A stretch of DNA of 64,000 nucleotides from Marinifilum sp. D714. GTDB lineage: Bacteria > Bacteroidota > Bacteroidia > Bacteroidales > Marinifilaceae. Below, piece by piece: positions 19,049 through 27,775 of this stretch. Made by a program: the position numbers and the translations under genes. The stretch covers positions 1 through 64,000 of the forward strand of contig NZ_JALPNU010000010.1 in the NCBI RefSeq assembly GCF_030851345.1. Direction: 5' to 3'. The notes beneath the pieces are model-generated. The model did not search any database. It was not told where the DNA came from and worked only from the letters and a program-made list of their open reading frames with translations. Position 1 is the first letter of the stretch, and each line of letters starts with the position of its first letter.

Positions 19049-20185
19049 TTAAATTATTCCTATTCCAGAACGATTAGGAAGTATCACCTTTCCATTCTGT
19101 ACAATTACTCCTTCATATGGATCATTAGAAATCAAAAGATTCCCATCCAAATCAGCCCAGTCTACCATAGGTGAAAGTTGAGCTGCAGCACTAACTCCAC
19201 ATGAAGTCTCTGTCATACAACCAATCATCACCTTCATATCCAAAGCTCTAGCAACATTCAGCATCTTATGCGCTTCACGTAAGCCAGTACACTTCATTAA
19301 CTTGATATTAATTCCCGAATAGGCTCCTTTTAATTTTGGAACATCAACCAAGCGTTGAACGCCTTCATCGGCAATTGTTGGAAGCGGACTGTGCTGTGTT
19401 AACCAAGCCATAGTATCCAAATCATACTTATCCATTGGCTGTTCAACAAAAACAACTCCTTGCTCTTTCAACCAATGAATCTTATCCAAAGCTTCGTGCT
19501 TGTCCTTCCATCCTTGATTTACATCTACACACAAAGGAATGTCAGTAACTTTTCTGATGGTATTGATCATTTCCTCATCTGTTCCGCGACCAATTTTTAC
19601 CTTAAGCATTTTATACGGAGCTGCTTCCTTAACCTTCTCTGTTACCATTTCCGGTTTATCAATCCCGATAGTAAAAGTTGTTACTGGTGTATCTTCCTGA
19701 TTGTATCCCCATATTTGAAACCAAGGCTTGTCTACAATCTTTCCAATCAAATCATGTAAAGCAATGTCAACCGATGCTTTTGCTGCACAATTTCCTTTTG
19801 CAACACCATCTACGTAAGCTAAAATCTCGTTCAAACGAAATGGATCGGTAAATTGATCTAGTTTCAGACTACTTAAAAACTTTGTTGCCGTTTCATGAGA
19901 TTCACCCAAATAGGGAGGCATTGAAGCTTCTCCACATCCTACAAATCCCTCCCACTCAATCTTTACCAACATTACTGGTGTTGTAGTTCTGGAAAATGAT
20001 GCTATGGTAAAAACATGCTTTAATTGTAAGTCGAATGGCTCGAAACTCAACTTTAAACCAGAACCTGTATAACTGGATTCCCCTCCTTCTTTTCCACTAT
20101 TACATGCACTAAACAAAGGAAGCAAACATGCTCCTCCTGCAAGTAATCCACCACTTCCTATAAATTTTCTTCTATCTAATTTCAT
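19049..20185 (-). CDS. Dipeptide epimerase, apparently Tat-exported lipoprotein
   Basis: Enolase-superfamily L-Ala-D/L-Glu epimerase type. It converts murein dipeptide L-Ala-D-Glu to L-Ala-L-Glu so that ordinary peptidases can use it. The catalytic K-x-K is visible (MLKVKIGRG), with metal ligands in CVDVNQGW, VFVEQPM and TIADEGV, and the second catalytic Lys in GINIKLMKCTG. The N-terminus is unusual: MKLDRRKFIGSGGLLAGGAC matches a twin-arginine signal, and LFSAC just after is a lipobox, so the enzyme should sit in the periplasm on a membrane anchor. Most characterised homologues (YcjG, YkfB) are cytoplasmic. It is 13 bases downstream of the NlpC/P60 gene, mirroring the ykfB-ykfC pair of Bacillus. 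Confidence 0.88.
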   Translation of the reverse strand: MKLDRRKFIGSGGLLAGGACLLPLFSACNSGKEGGESSYTGSGLKLSFEPFDLQLKHVFTIASFSRTTTPVMLVKIEWEGFVGCGEASMPPYLGESHETATKFLSSLKLDQFTDPFRLNEILAYVDGVAKGNCAAKASVDIALHDLIGKIVDKPWFQIWGYNQEDTPVTTFTIGIDKPEMVTEKVKEAAPYKMLKVKIGRGTDEEMINTIRKVTDIPLCVDVNQGWKDKHEALDKIHWLKEQGVVFVEQPMDKYDLDTMAWLTQHSPLPTIADEGVQRLVDVPKLKGAYSGINIKLMKCTGLREAHKMLNVARALDMKVMIGCMTETSCGVSAAAQLSPMVDWADLDGNLLISNDPYEGVIVQNGKVILPNRSGIGII

Positions 20186-20198
20186 TGCTTTTTCAATC

Positions 20199-21374
20199 TT
20201 AATACCAAGGATGTTCTGAAACTCTTACAATTCCTTCTTTCCCTAATCTATTTAGAACTCTACGGCCACCTAGCCATGTAACTGTCCTGTAATTGCTATA
20301 ATTCTCTGCTTTGGGATCAAAACTGTTTATTTTCACTCTACCCGAGGAGTGAATAAACTCTCCATCCTTTATATACATTCCCACATGAGTGACTTTTTGT
20401 GCTTTATTTTCAGTTGCCTGTCTGCCAAAAAACACCAAATCTCCTTCTTCTAAATATTCAAACCCTTTTTCAGGAGATATGGTGTCTCCATGAAGAAACT
20501 GCAATGAAGCATCTCGAGCCAGTATTATTCCATTCATGAAATACACAGACTTAACAAAACCACTACAATCAACACCCTTAGAGGAAGTTCCTCCCCACAA
20601 GTAGGGTCTCCCCATAAATTCTTTGGCTAATTGAGTAAGTATTGACGGCTCTTTGATTTCTTTTGATTTCCATAAGTCAAAATCGATACAATCTGTCTTA
20701 TTTAATCTGATCTCTCTTTTATCCGGTAGGTTTAACAGCAAATGCTTTGAATTTTCTTTCTGAACTTCCAATATTGATCCTGCCACAATATCTGTTATTG
20801 TTTCCTTGCCTTGTTCATCTTTAGCTACTTGAAAATGTGGCTGAAAAATCACTCTTCTAGCATTTCTCCAATCCGTCATTTCTTCCTTGGTTCGTAGGTT
20901 CAATGCAGCTTCATCTACCCAAGCTATATATTTATCAGGTGTCTGAATTTGGTACCAAGAATTCTTTTTACTTAAAATCTTAACAGGAGTTCCCATTATA
21001 GCTTGCGAAACAAGCTCTGCCGAATGCTTTGGTTGAGACCTAAGATTTACAACACTTAAATTTATCAATCCCCAAATCTTATTTCCCATTTTATCCTCTG
21101 GAAGCATAACCAAGCTATCGACCAAATGAACATTTAATTCTTCCAAAGATGAAAACAACGCTAACTTAGCTTTCGGCAAAGATGTTTCTCCACTAACCAC
21201 CAGACTACCATTGCTACTCATAGAAAAACTTGTAGTATAAATTGCTTCTCTACCATCTGGCGCAAAACGTTTACCAATTTCCTGTGATAACTTACTCGCT
21301 TTTTGAATAGTATCATCCTTACTACCACAAGCAAACAATATCATAATCATCAGTATATAATAAGTATATTTCAT
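20199..21374 (-). CDS. SH3-NlpC/P60 lipoprotein, YkfC-like gamma-D-Glu endopeptidase
   Basis: Probably cleaves the D-Glu-diaminoacid bond of free murein peptides, releasing L-Ala-D-Glu for the epimerase encoded next. It has a lipoprotein signal (MKYTYYILMIMILFAC). Bacterial SH3-like domains occupy about residues 90-245 (INLSVVNLRSQPKHS; VDEAALNLRTKEE). The NlpC/P60 domain occupies about 255-391, with catalytic Cys270 in SKGVDCSGFVKS and the His region THVGMYIKDGEFIHSSG. The length of 391 aa fits the YkfC class. A site shared with the nagB promoter region lies upstream at 21,392-21,410, suggesting this gene starts an operon running through the epimerase to SusC-SusD. Confidence 0.9.
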   Translation of the reverse strand: MKYTYYILMIMILFACGSKDDTIQKASKLSQEIGKRFAPDGREAIYTTSFSMSSNGSLVVSGETSLPKAKLALFSSLEELNVHLVDSLVMLPEDKMGNKIWGLINLSVVNLRSQPKHSAELVSQAIMGTPVKILSKKNSWYQIQTPDKYIAWVDEAALNLRTKEEMTDWRNARRVIFQPHFQVAKDEQGKETITDIVAGSILEVQKENSKHLLLNLPDKREIRLNKTDCIDFDLWKSKEIKEPSILTQLAKEFMGRPYLWGGTSSKGVDCSGFVKSVYFMNGIILARDASLQFLHGDTISPEKGFEYLEEGDLVFFGRQATENKAQKVTHVGMYIKDGEFIHSSGRVKINSFDPKAENYSNYRTVTWLGGRRVLNRLGKEGIVRVSEHPWY

Positions 21375-21391
21375 GTCTTAATTTCAATCAA

Positions 21392-21410
21392 TTGGTATTA
21401 CATATTACAT
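21392..21410. promoter_or_regulatory. Candidate operator, TTGGTATTACATATTACAT
   Basis: This 19-base site upstream of the NlpC/P60 gene matches the site at 40,495-40,513 (TTGGTATTACATGTTATAT) at 17 of 19 positions. Both lie in front of operons of the peptidoglycan locus. The regulator is unknown; the GntR protein at 42,464 is the natural candidate. Confidence 0.4.
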
Positions 21411-21523
21411 GATTCCAAATTTAAAAATGATCAGTTAATTTATTGGATAACACACACATGTTTAAAAACACATATTTGTAATACAAGTGAACATCTTTTA
21501 CGAAAATCGATGAATATCACCTG

Positions 21524-22984
21524 CTAATTATTTACGATTACGTTGCTTTTTTCACTTTCACAATGTCCTTTATTTACAGCACAAACACAGTATTCACCAA
21601 TAGCCTGGCCTCCTTGCAATCTCATCTCAGTTAAACTTGTAATACAAAATACTTTTTCTGATTTTCCTAATTTCTGATAGACCACATAGTATTGTGCATT
21701 TTCAGATTTTGTCCACTTCAACATTTTTCCTTCTAATCTTAACGTAGGACTTTGTGGAATTTCTCCATGATATAAAGTATTTTGCAGATGTAATGCAGGA
21801 GAATTATATACCTCATTTGTTAATGCTTCATTTATCCCCAATTTGTTTTCTACAAAGTTTTTTGCGGAGAAAAACATGCTTCCATCAACATTTTTAAGTT
21901 TTCGGTTCAATTTTATCTGGCGAACAATTTCATCAGCACTGTGCCATGATTTAATACTTGATTCAGGATTTAACCTATATGCTCCTTGACCTATATAGCA
22001 TGGCTTTCCATATGAATTTTTATTCCACCATTTGGCAATCACTCTATAGTTCGCAACTTTTTTACCAATGTGCCAATAGATTTGTGGAGCTACATAATCA
22101 ATCCAATCATTCTTTAACCACAACAACACATCAGCATACAAATCGTCGTAGTTGGTTTGACCAGCTTGAGTTCTTGATCCAGATTTGTCAACACTTTTGT
22201 TTCGCCAAACTCCAAATGGAGAAATACCAAAAGGCATCCAATGCTTTATTGATTTAATAGTATCGTTTATTTGTTTGATTACGAGATTTACATTCTCTCT
22301 TCTCCAATCATCAATTTGATCTGGATAAAATTTCCCACCATGCTTTGTAAAACTTTCTGAATCCGGAAAAGCCTCATCTTTTATTTTGTATGGGTAGAAA
22401 TAATCGTCGAAATGAATGGCATCCACATCATACCTACGAACCACGTCACCTACAATTTTCGATACGTAATCTCTGGTTTCTGGCAATCCAGGGTTAAAAT
22501 ATTTGTGCTTTCCATAAGTCAGAAACAATTCTGGTCGAGTATTGGTAATGTGGTTTGGATCTGTTTTGGCATCCTTGTAAAGAAATACGGCTCTGTATGG
22601 ATTCATCCAAGCATGTATTTCCATGGCTCTTTTGTGACATTCCTCAATGGCAAATTGTAATGGATCATAAGTTGGTTCCGGAGCCTTGCCTTGTTCACCT
22701 GTTAGCCACTGCGACCATGGTTCGTATGGTGAATTGTAAAAAGCATCAGTCGCTGGTCGAACCTGGAATATTACCGTATTCATCCCATTTTTCTTGTGTT
22801 GATCCAAATGAGCAATCAATTCCTTTTTCTGTTCTTCTACACTTAATCCAGGTTTCGATGGCCAATCAATATTATCTACTGTGGCAATCCATACCGCTCT
22901 CATTTCTCTTGTGGGAGATTTCTTCTTGGCAAATACTCCCAAACTTATAGAAACAAGTAATGCTATTGTTATAACTTTCTTCAT
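21524..22984 (-). CDS. GHL10/DUF187 glycoside hydrolase-like protein (DigH/YngK type)
   Basis: Exported glycosidase-like TIM barrel. The start at 22984 gives a clean signal peptide (MKKVITIALLVSISLGVFA) and lies 1 base after the upstream stop; a start at 22993 is possible. The family signature is clear: REMRAVWIATVDNIDWPSK, NTVIFQVRPATDAFY, HAWMNPYRA, DAIHFDDYFYPY and ISPFGVWRN. Relatives include E. coli DigH (YddW), which cuts peptide-free (denuded) peptidoglycan glycan. The C-terminal 80 residues form a separate fibronectin/Big-like domain. The gene is coupled to the transglutaminase-like lipoprotein gene. Action on denuded glycan made by the locus amidases is inferred. Confidence 0.88.
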   Translation of the reverse strand: MKKVITIALLVSISLGVFAKKKSPTREMRAVWIATVDNIDWPSKPGLSVEEQKKELIAHLDQHKKNGMNTVIFQVRPATDAFYNSPYEPWSQWLTGEQGKAPEPTYDPLQFAIEECHKRAMEIHAWMNPYRAVFLYKDAKTDPNHITNTRPELFLTYGKHKYFNPGLPETRDYVSKIVGDVVRRYDVDAIHFDDYFYPYKIKDEAFPDSESFTKHGGKFYPDQIDDWRRENVNLVIKQINDTIKSIKHWMPFGISPFGVWRNKSVDKSGSRTQAGQTNYDDLYADVLLWLKNDWIDYVAPQIYWHIGKKVANYRVIAKWWNKNSYGKPCYIGQGAYRLNPESSIKSWHSADEIVRQIKLNRKLKNVDGSMFFSAKNFVENKLGINEALTNEVYNSPALHLQNTLYHGEIPQSPTLRLEGKMLKWTKSENAQYYVVYQKLGKSEKVFCITSLTEMRLQGGQAIGEYCVCAVNKGHCESEKSNVIVNN

Positions 22985-22985
22985 A

Positions 22986-24419
22986 CTATTCATAGCTAAC
23001 TTTCATTTTGTAAGACCAGTCGCTGAAATACAGGTTACCTCCATTCCATTCCAATTCTCCTCTCTGAAAATCGATAGGTTCACTTCTAGGCCAGTTTTTC
23101 TTTGGGTAAAAGTCTCTTGAGAAATCATCATTTACAATCAATCGATAGGCATCGATTCCTGTTTTGTAGAAATGGCGCACAAAATAGTCTTCACTTTTTT
23201 GCATCTCGAATGATTGATCAAGCGGGACCCAACCAATTCCTTCGTAGTACACCTCGCACCAATCATGAAGATTCACCAATCCAGGATGCAGCATATAGCC
23301 CGATTGCCACTTGACAGGAATTCCACGATAGCGAGCCATACTCATAAACAGTAAGGTTTGCATCCCGCAGTCTCCATGCATGTTATCCAAAACATAGGTT
23401 GGAATTTGAGGCATAACACTATATTCCAATGCACTCGCCCAAGGAATATTGATATCGATCCAGTTGTACAGCAAATCTACCTGCTTTAATGGATCTGCTT
23501 CATCTCCACAAATCTCATCTGCCAGTTTCTTTATCTTATCTGTAAATACGATTTGAGGAGCTCTTTCCTTTGTATTCTCAATATAGATTTGAGAAGATTT
23601 ATCGTACTCTTTCAATTTCATTTTTTCAGGAAAGAATACCTGTGCAAAAGATGTAGTTTTAAACTTTACATTGAATATGGTTTCTTTACCAGCTTCTGTA
23701 ATTTTTTCACAGTAAATGCTTCTTTGTGCCAGAGAATCTGGCGCTATAATATAATTCTCTGAATTAATCGAAATGAATTCTACATTTTGCTGTCTTGCAT
23801 GATTTTCTTTAGGATATGGCATCCAACAACGAACGATTTCACCCGCAGGCACAGCATCAGCTTTTAACTTTATGGTGTAATCAAATACGTTATTAACGGG
23901 ATGAATCAATTCTCCTACTCCGCTTGTTTTTCTTACCAATTCAGTGGTATGATCCAGACAATAAGCAATCAAAGGATCAACACTCTTCCCTTTTAGCTTT
24001 TCTTTTCTGGCTTTGGCAAACTCGTTTACTCTAAAAAGATTTGAAACACCATTCTTAAAATACTTCTTCTGACCATTAATTAGCCTAAACTCTAAAGATT
24101 TATCTGCTTCCCATTTGGGCATATAAAGAGTCGTTGAATCCCCAAAATATTCACTCAAGCGATCAATCACATCTGCCTCGGTTAAAGAGAACTCTCTTTC
24201 TATCCTACGCATCATATCCAACTGATACAAAAATTCTCTTCTTTGTGTTTCGGTGAGAAATTTGTCTTCTAACTTATCATTGATCATGTTAGATACAACA
24301 CTAAAGTCACCTCTTTCAATTAAAAGACTTAACTTGCCATTTTGCTGATCCTTTGATTCACAAGAGAAACAAAGGAACATGATGACAATAATTAAATAGT
24401 GGGTTATGGTTTTTGTCAT
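22986..24419 (-). CDS. Transglutaminase-like lipoprotein
   Basis: Membrane-anchored periplasmic protein (lipoprotein signal IVIMFLCFSC). A papain-like transglutaminase core lies in the C-terminal half, with Cys351 in MHGDCGMQTLLFM, His in NLHDWCEVYYEG and Asp in WVPLDQSF, a complete Cys-His-Asp triad. The first 150 residues are charged and helical. Bacterial members are usually peptidases or unknown rather than crosslinking enzymes. Placed as the first gene of an operon with the DigH-like glycosidase, it may attack murein-derived peptides, but the substrate cannot be read from sequence. Its promoter region is divergent with namZ and contains a candidate operator. Confidence 0.82.
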   Translation of the reverse strand: MTKTITHYLIIVIMFLCFSCESKDQQNGKLSLLIERGDFSVVSNMINDKLEDKFLTETQRREFLYQLDMMRRIEREFSLTEADVIDRLSEYFGDSTTLYMPKWEADKSLEFRLINGQKKYFKNGVSNLFRVNEFAKARKEKLKGKSVDPLIAYCLDHTTELVRKTSGVGELIHPVNNVFDYTIKLKADAVPAGEIVRCWMPYPKENHARQQNVEFISINSENYIIAPDSLAQRSIYCEKITEAGKETIFNVKFKTTSFAQVFFPEKMKLKEYDKSSQIYIENTKERAPQIVFTDKIKKLADEICGDEADPLKQVDLLYNWIDINIPWASALEYSVMPQIPTYVLDNMHGDCGMQTLLFMSMARYRGIPVKWQSGYMLHPGLVNLHDWCEVYYEGIGWVPLDQSFEMQKSEDYFVRHFYKTGIDAYRLIVNDDFSRDFYPKKNWPRSEPIDFQRGELEWNGGNLYFSDWSYKMKVSYE

Positions 24420-24439
24420 TCTAGCATTCCATTAATATG

Positions 24440-24452
24440 TCATACATGTTAC
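24440..24452. promoter_or_regulatory. Candidate operator TCATACATGTTAC
   Basis: Located in the 113-base divergent region between the transglutaminase-like gene and namZ. It matches TCATACATGTTAT at 40,671-40,683, in front of murK, in 12 of 13 positions. The same 11-base core also appears inside the small gene at 55,520, so specificity is unproven. Confidence 0.4.
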
Positions 24453-24469
24453 AAAAATAGAAATTTTAT

Positions 24470-24477
24470 TAGTTTTG
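24470..24477 (+). promoter_or_regulatory. Candidate -7 box TAGTTTTG of namZ
   Basis: Matches TAnnTTTG and lies 55 bases before the namZ start, 18 bases after the candidate operator. Confidence 0.4.
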
Positions 24478-24532
24478 CAATGAAAAAATGTAAAAAACAA
24501 CATTCTAAATTGTTAAAACCGTTATCGATACT

Positions 24533-25807
24533 ATGAAACTGAACAACAAAAAGATGCGCACAACAACTACACTAACAAGTAGAATTGTATTATTCATGCT
24601 CACCTTAGGGCTTTTCCAGTTACAATCTAATGCCCAAACTGTAGAAACTGGAATAGATGTACTACAAAAATCAAATTTTAAAATTTTATCTGGAAAAAGG
24701 ATCGGTATTATCACAAATCCCACTGGAGTGAATAAAAATATTGTTTCAACCATCGATTTGCTACATGAAGCTACAAATGTTGAAGTGAAAGCTTTGTACA
24801 GTCCTGAACATGGAATTAGAGGAGATCATGCTGCAGGTGCCAAAGTTGGAACATATACCGATGAAAAGACCGGTCTAACCGTATATTCTCTTTATGGCAA
24901 AAATAAAAAGCCAAATGCTGAAATGCTAAAAGGATTGGATGCCTTGGTTTACGATATCCAGGACATTGGAGTAAGATCGTACACTTATATCAGTACAATG
25001 GGATTGGCAATGGAAGCTTGTCAGGAAAATGATATTGAATTAATTGTTTTAGATCGTCCTAACCCAATTGGCGGTTTAAAAGTTGAAGGCGGCCTGGTTG
25101 AACCTGACTATATTTCTTTTGTAAGTCAGTTTCCTGTTCCATATGTATATGGATTAACCTGTGGCGAGCTTGCCAATTATTTAAACGAAGAAGGCTTATT
25201 GAAGGATGGCAAAAAATGTAAGCTAACTGTTGTAAAAATGGATGGCTGGAAACGAGATATGATTTTTGCTGAAACAGGTCTGCCATGGGTCCCAACATCA
25301 CCTCACATCCCAAATTCCAATACTGCAATTTACTATGCAATTTCAGGAATTTTAGGAGAACTTTATACAGTATCAATTGGAGTTGGATACACACAACCTT
25401 TTGAACTATTCGCTGCAGAATGGATCAATGCCGACAAATTAGCATCTAATTTAAATGAACTATCTCTACCTGGAGTAATATTCCGTCCGGTACATTACAA
25501 ACCATACTATTCAGTTAGCAAGGGAGAAATGATTCATGGCGTACAGTTACATTTTACCGATGTGACAAAAGCACCACTTTCTTTAATTCAATTCTACGTT
25601 CTGCAAGAACTACACAAATTAAATCCAGACAAAAATGTGTTTGAAATGTGCGATGAAGCTCGCCTAAACATGTTTGATAAAGTTTGCGGAGACAAGAAAA
25701 TCAGAGATGAGTTCTCGAAGAAGTTCTTGGTTAAAGACATTGAAGATCTTTGGAATATTCCTGCAGAAGATTTTAAAGAAAAATCGAAAAAATATTGGTT
25801 ATACTAA
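24533..25807 (+). CDS. namZ: Exo-beta-N-acetylmuramidase NamZ (DUF1343, GH171)
   Basis: DUF1343 protein; the Bacillus member (YbbC/NamZ) removes MurNAc from the non-reducing end of peptidoglycan chains. It has a signal peptide (LFMLTLGLFQLQSNAQ) for export. Family blocks are intact: GKRIGIITNPTGVNK, KALYSPEHGIRGDHAAGA, DALVYDIQDIGVRSYTY, LDRPNPIGG and PWVPTSPHIPN. The 424 aa length is complete. Free MurNAc made by NamZ would be the substrate of the MurK-MurQ route encoded 15 kb away in the same locus. The gene is the only plus-strand member in this part and has its own terminator. Start could be the second Met (24,554). Confidence 0.92.
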   Translation: MKLNNKKMRTTTTLTSRIVLFMLTLGLFQLQSNAQTVETGIDVLQKSNFKILSGKRIGIITNPTGVNKNIVSTIDLLHEATNVEVKALYSPEHGIRGDHAAGAKVGTYTDEKTGLTVYSLYGKNKKPNAEMLKGLDALVYDIQDIGVRSYTYISTMGLAMEACQENDIELIVLDRPNPIGGLKVEGGLVEPDYISFVSQFPVPYVYGLTCGELANYLNEEGLLKDGKKCKLTVVKMDGWKRDMIFAETGLPWVPTSPHIPNSNTAIYYAISGILGELYTVSIGVGYTQPFELFAAEWINADKLASNLNELSLPGVIFRPVHYKPYYSVSKGEMIHGVQLHFTDVTKAPLSLIQFYVLQELHKLNPDKNVFEMCDEARLNMFDKVCGDKKIRDEFSKKFLVKDIEDLWNIPAEDFKEKSKKYWLY

Positions 25808-25816
25808 TACATGTAT

Positions 25817-25838
25817 ATGGTCGCTTTTTAGCGACCAT
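25817..25838 (+). terminator. Intrinsic terminator of namZ
   Basis: The stem atggtcgc / gcgaccat is followed by TTTTTTT, 10 bases after the namZ stop. Confidence 0.88.
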
Positions 25839-25845
25839 TTTTTTA

Positions 25846-25914
25846 CGCTTCCGCAAAAACTTGCGCACCGTTGTGCAAAAAATTGCGTAGCCTTCCGCAA
25901 CTTTTTGCGGAAGG
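25846..25914. repeat. Tandem degenerate TTCCGCAA/TTGCG hairpin cluster
   Basis: Right after the namZ terminator lies a run of related short arms: gcttccgcaa, ttgcgcac, gtgcaaaa, ttgcg, then a perfect 10-bp hairpin ccttccgcaa / ttgcggaagg (25,891-25,914). It is unusually GC-rich for this intergenic DNA and looks like a REP-type element. No second copy was noticed in the window. Confidence 0.5.
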
Positions 25915-26034
25915 TACATTTTAATAAGAGGAAAATTTACTTTGGCTTTTGCATACAGTTTGCAGATACGATTTCTTACTTTGGCTCATTTCAACATTAA
26001 GCTTTAAACGAACTTCTCACTAACTATAAGCAAA

Positions 26035-26066
26035 AAAGAAAGCTTCGGAATTCCGAAGCTTTCTTT
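26035..26066. terminator. Bidirectional terminator at the end of the DUF5009 gene
   Basis: A 32-base perfect palindrome centred at 26,050/26,051 (aaagcttcgg repeated as its complement), with A and T runs at either side, abutting the DUF5009 stop. Confidence 0.85.
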
Positions 26067-27176
26067 TTATATCTTAATAAAAATGCGTTTTCGATACAGG
26101 TACAACACAATCAACCAGTATACTATGATGTGAGAAAGGGCAAAAAACAAAGATCCATTTAATGGTCCAGCCCAGGAAGCAAATGCATTTTGATACAACC
26201 ATGCATATCCCGTTATCAATTTTCCGGAAGAATCGGAAAAATGAACCAAATAAATAATCACTTTTACCCAAACTACAGATAATACAAAAATGAAAAGAGG
26301 ATTCATTCCGAAAACCAAAAATGGGTGAGCCCATTTTTTATAATCCAGCATATCGATAAAGAAAATCATTACGGCCATTACCAATTGAGCCAATCCTGCG
26401 GTATACAGCACATAAGAACTTGACCAAATTGGTTTGTTAATCGGAAATCCAATATTCCAAATCAAACCTGCTATAACACCCAATACACCAAAGATTAGCA
26501 ATCTAGGAACAATCATTTTTCTTTCTGAAGAAGAAATCAAACTACCAGTAAGATATCCTAATACAACGGTCACAATCGCAGGTAGTGTGCTAAACAATCC
26601 TTCCGGGTCAAAAGGAAGGCCAAAACCTTTATACAGATGACTTTCTCCTAAAATTGCAGTATCGAAAGCCATTGTTGGATTTCCTTCCAAACTATATGGT
26701 TGATCACCACCAAGGAAATAAACCAATCCCCAATAGGCAAAAAGTATGGCACCAGAAACAATTAGCAATCTGGTTTTATTCAAAGCAAGACATAACAGAC
26801 TACCCAATCCGTAGGCAAGTGCAATGCGTTGTAGAACTCCCATTATTCTTAGATTCTCCAATTTTAAATGATAAAAAGGGAATGCATTTAGTAACAATCC
26901 GATTCCAAAAATGATTACTGTTCTTTTCAGAATCTTTTTCCCAGCATCGGCATTTAGTTCATGATTAAATTTTTCGAAAGCAAAGAACATTGCCACACCT
27001 ACTGTGAACAGAAAAAAAGGAAATACCAAATCTGTTGGTGTGCAACCATGCCACTTAGAGTGCAAGAGTGGCGCATACACGTGACTCCAACTACCCGGAG
27101 TGTTTACCGTAATCATTGCAGCAATGGTTAATCCCCGAAAGGCATCCAAAGCCATTAATCTTTGCGATTTTCCCAT
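26067..27176 (-). CDS. DUF5009/COG4299 membrane protein (NagX/MurT-like)
   Basis: Polytopic inner-membrane protein with about ten membrane helices. The signature LMALDAFRGLTIAAMITVNT and SKWHGCTPTDLVFPFFLF marks the DUF5009/heparan-alpha-glucosaminide N-acetyltransferase-like family (COG4299). As I recall, members are tied to amino sugar uptake: NagX in GlcNAc catabolism and MurT, a MurNAc transporter reported in Tannerella forsythia next to murK-murQ. Here too it shares a locus with MurK and MurQ, so transport of MurNAc or acyl transfer to imported sugar is plausible. Which of the two cannot be decided from sequence. It starts 4 bases after the SGNH hydrolase stop. Confidence 0.85.
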   Translation of the reverse strand: MGKSQRLMALDAFRGLTIAAMITVNTPGSWSHVYAPLLHSKWHGCTPTDLVFPFFLFTVGVAMFFAFEKFNHELNADAGKKILKRTVIIFGIGLLLNAFPFYHLKLENLRIMGVLQRIALAYGLGSLLCLALNKTRLLIVSGAILFAYWGLVYFLGGDQPYSLEGNPTMAFDTAILGESHLYKGFGLPFDPEGLFSTLPAIVTVVLGYLTGSLISSSERKMIVPRLLIFGVLGVIAGLIWNIGFPINKPIWSSSYVLYTAGLAQLVMAVMIFFIDMLDYKKWAHPFLVFGMNPLFIFVLSVVWVKVIIYLVHFSDSSGKLITGYAWLYQNAFASWAGPLNGSLFFALSHIIVYWLIVLYLYRKRIFIKI

Positions 27177-27180
27177 AATA

Positions 27181-27705
27181 TTAAATTAAATCTTCAGATT
27201 GCAAGCAGTTTTTCCAAACCCGGTATCCTGCATCATTTAAATGAAGCCCGTCATAGGTATATTCTTTCATCAGTTCATTGGAGTAGGTAGAGAAAGATGG
27301 ATACAAATTCACAAAAGTGATATTTTCCTCCTTGCACAGACTTTTCAACAAGCTGTTAATATCTCTTATTTTTACAGAATCAAACACGTTACTAGGAAAC
27401 ATTTCAAAATTAACCGGCAATAAAGACTGTATAACCAAATTGCTTCTGGTTTCATTCTTTACTTTTAGAATCAGCTTCGAAAAGTTCTCAACAATTGCAT
27501 TTGATTCGATACCATCCCCCAAATCGTTAACGCCCATCATTAAAAATATCTGATCGTTTTTTTGATCCAACACTGCGGGCAATCGCATCAGAATATCATT
27601 CGATTTTTCTCCCGGAACACCATGATTGTAGACTTCATGATTGGGAAAGAAATCATCCCATCTTCCTGCGTATGTTAGACTATCTCCTAGAAATGCGATT
27701 TTCAT
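27181..27705 (-). CDS. SGNH/GDSL hydrolase
   Basis: Small cytoplasmic-looking SGNH esterase. I use the start at 27705 because the family begins with MKIAFLGDSLTYAG (block I with the nucleophile Ser); the extra 11 residues of the longer start have no counterpart. Block III is GVNDLGD and block V is DGLHLNDAG with the catalytic Asp and His. About 174 aa, complete. It sits between the AmpG-like permease and DUF5009 genes in one transcription unit, so removal of an acyl group from imported cell-wall sugars (for example O-acetyl-MurNAc) is a reasonable but unproven role. Confidence 0.85.
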   Translation of the reverse strand: MKIAFLGDSLTYAGRWDDFFPNHEVYNHGVPGEKSNDILMRLPAVLDQKNDQIFLMMGVNDLGDGIESNAIVENFSKLILKVKNETRSNLVIQSLLPVNFEMFPSNVFDSVKIRDINSLLKSLCKEENITFVNLYPSFSTYSNELMKEYTYDGLHLNDAGYRVWKNCLQSEDLI

Positions 27706-27775
27706 GATTACTATTGTATGCCATGGGTTAAACTCCATGGCAATTCATATTTGCACAAACTATTTTTGCAAGTAA

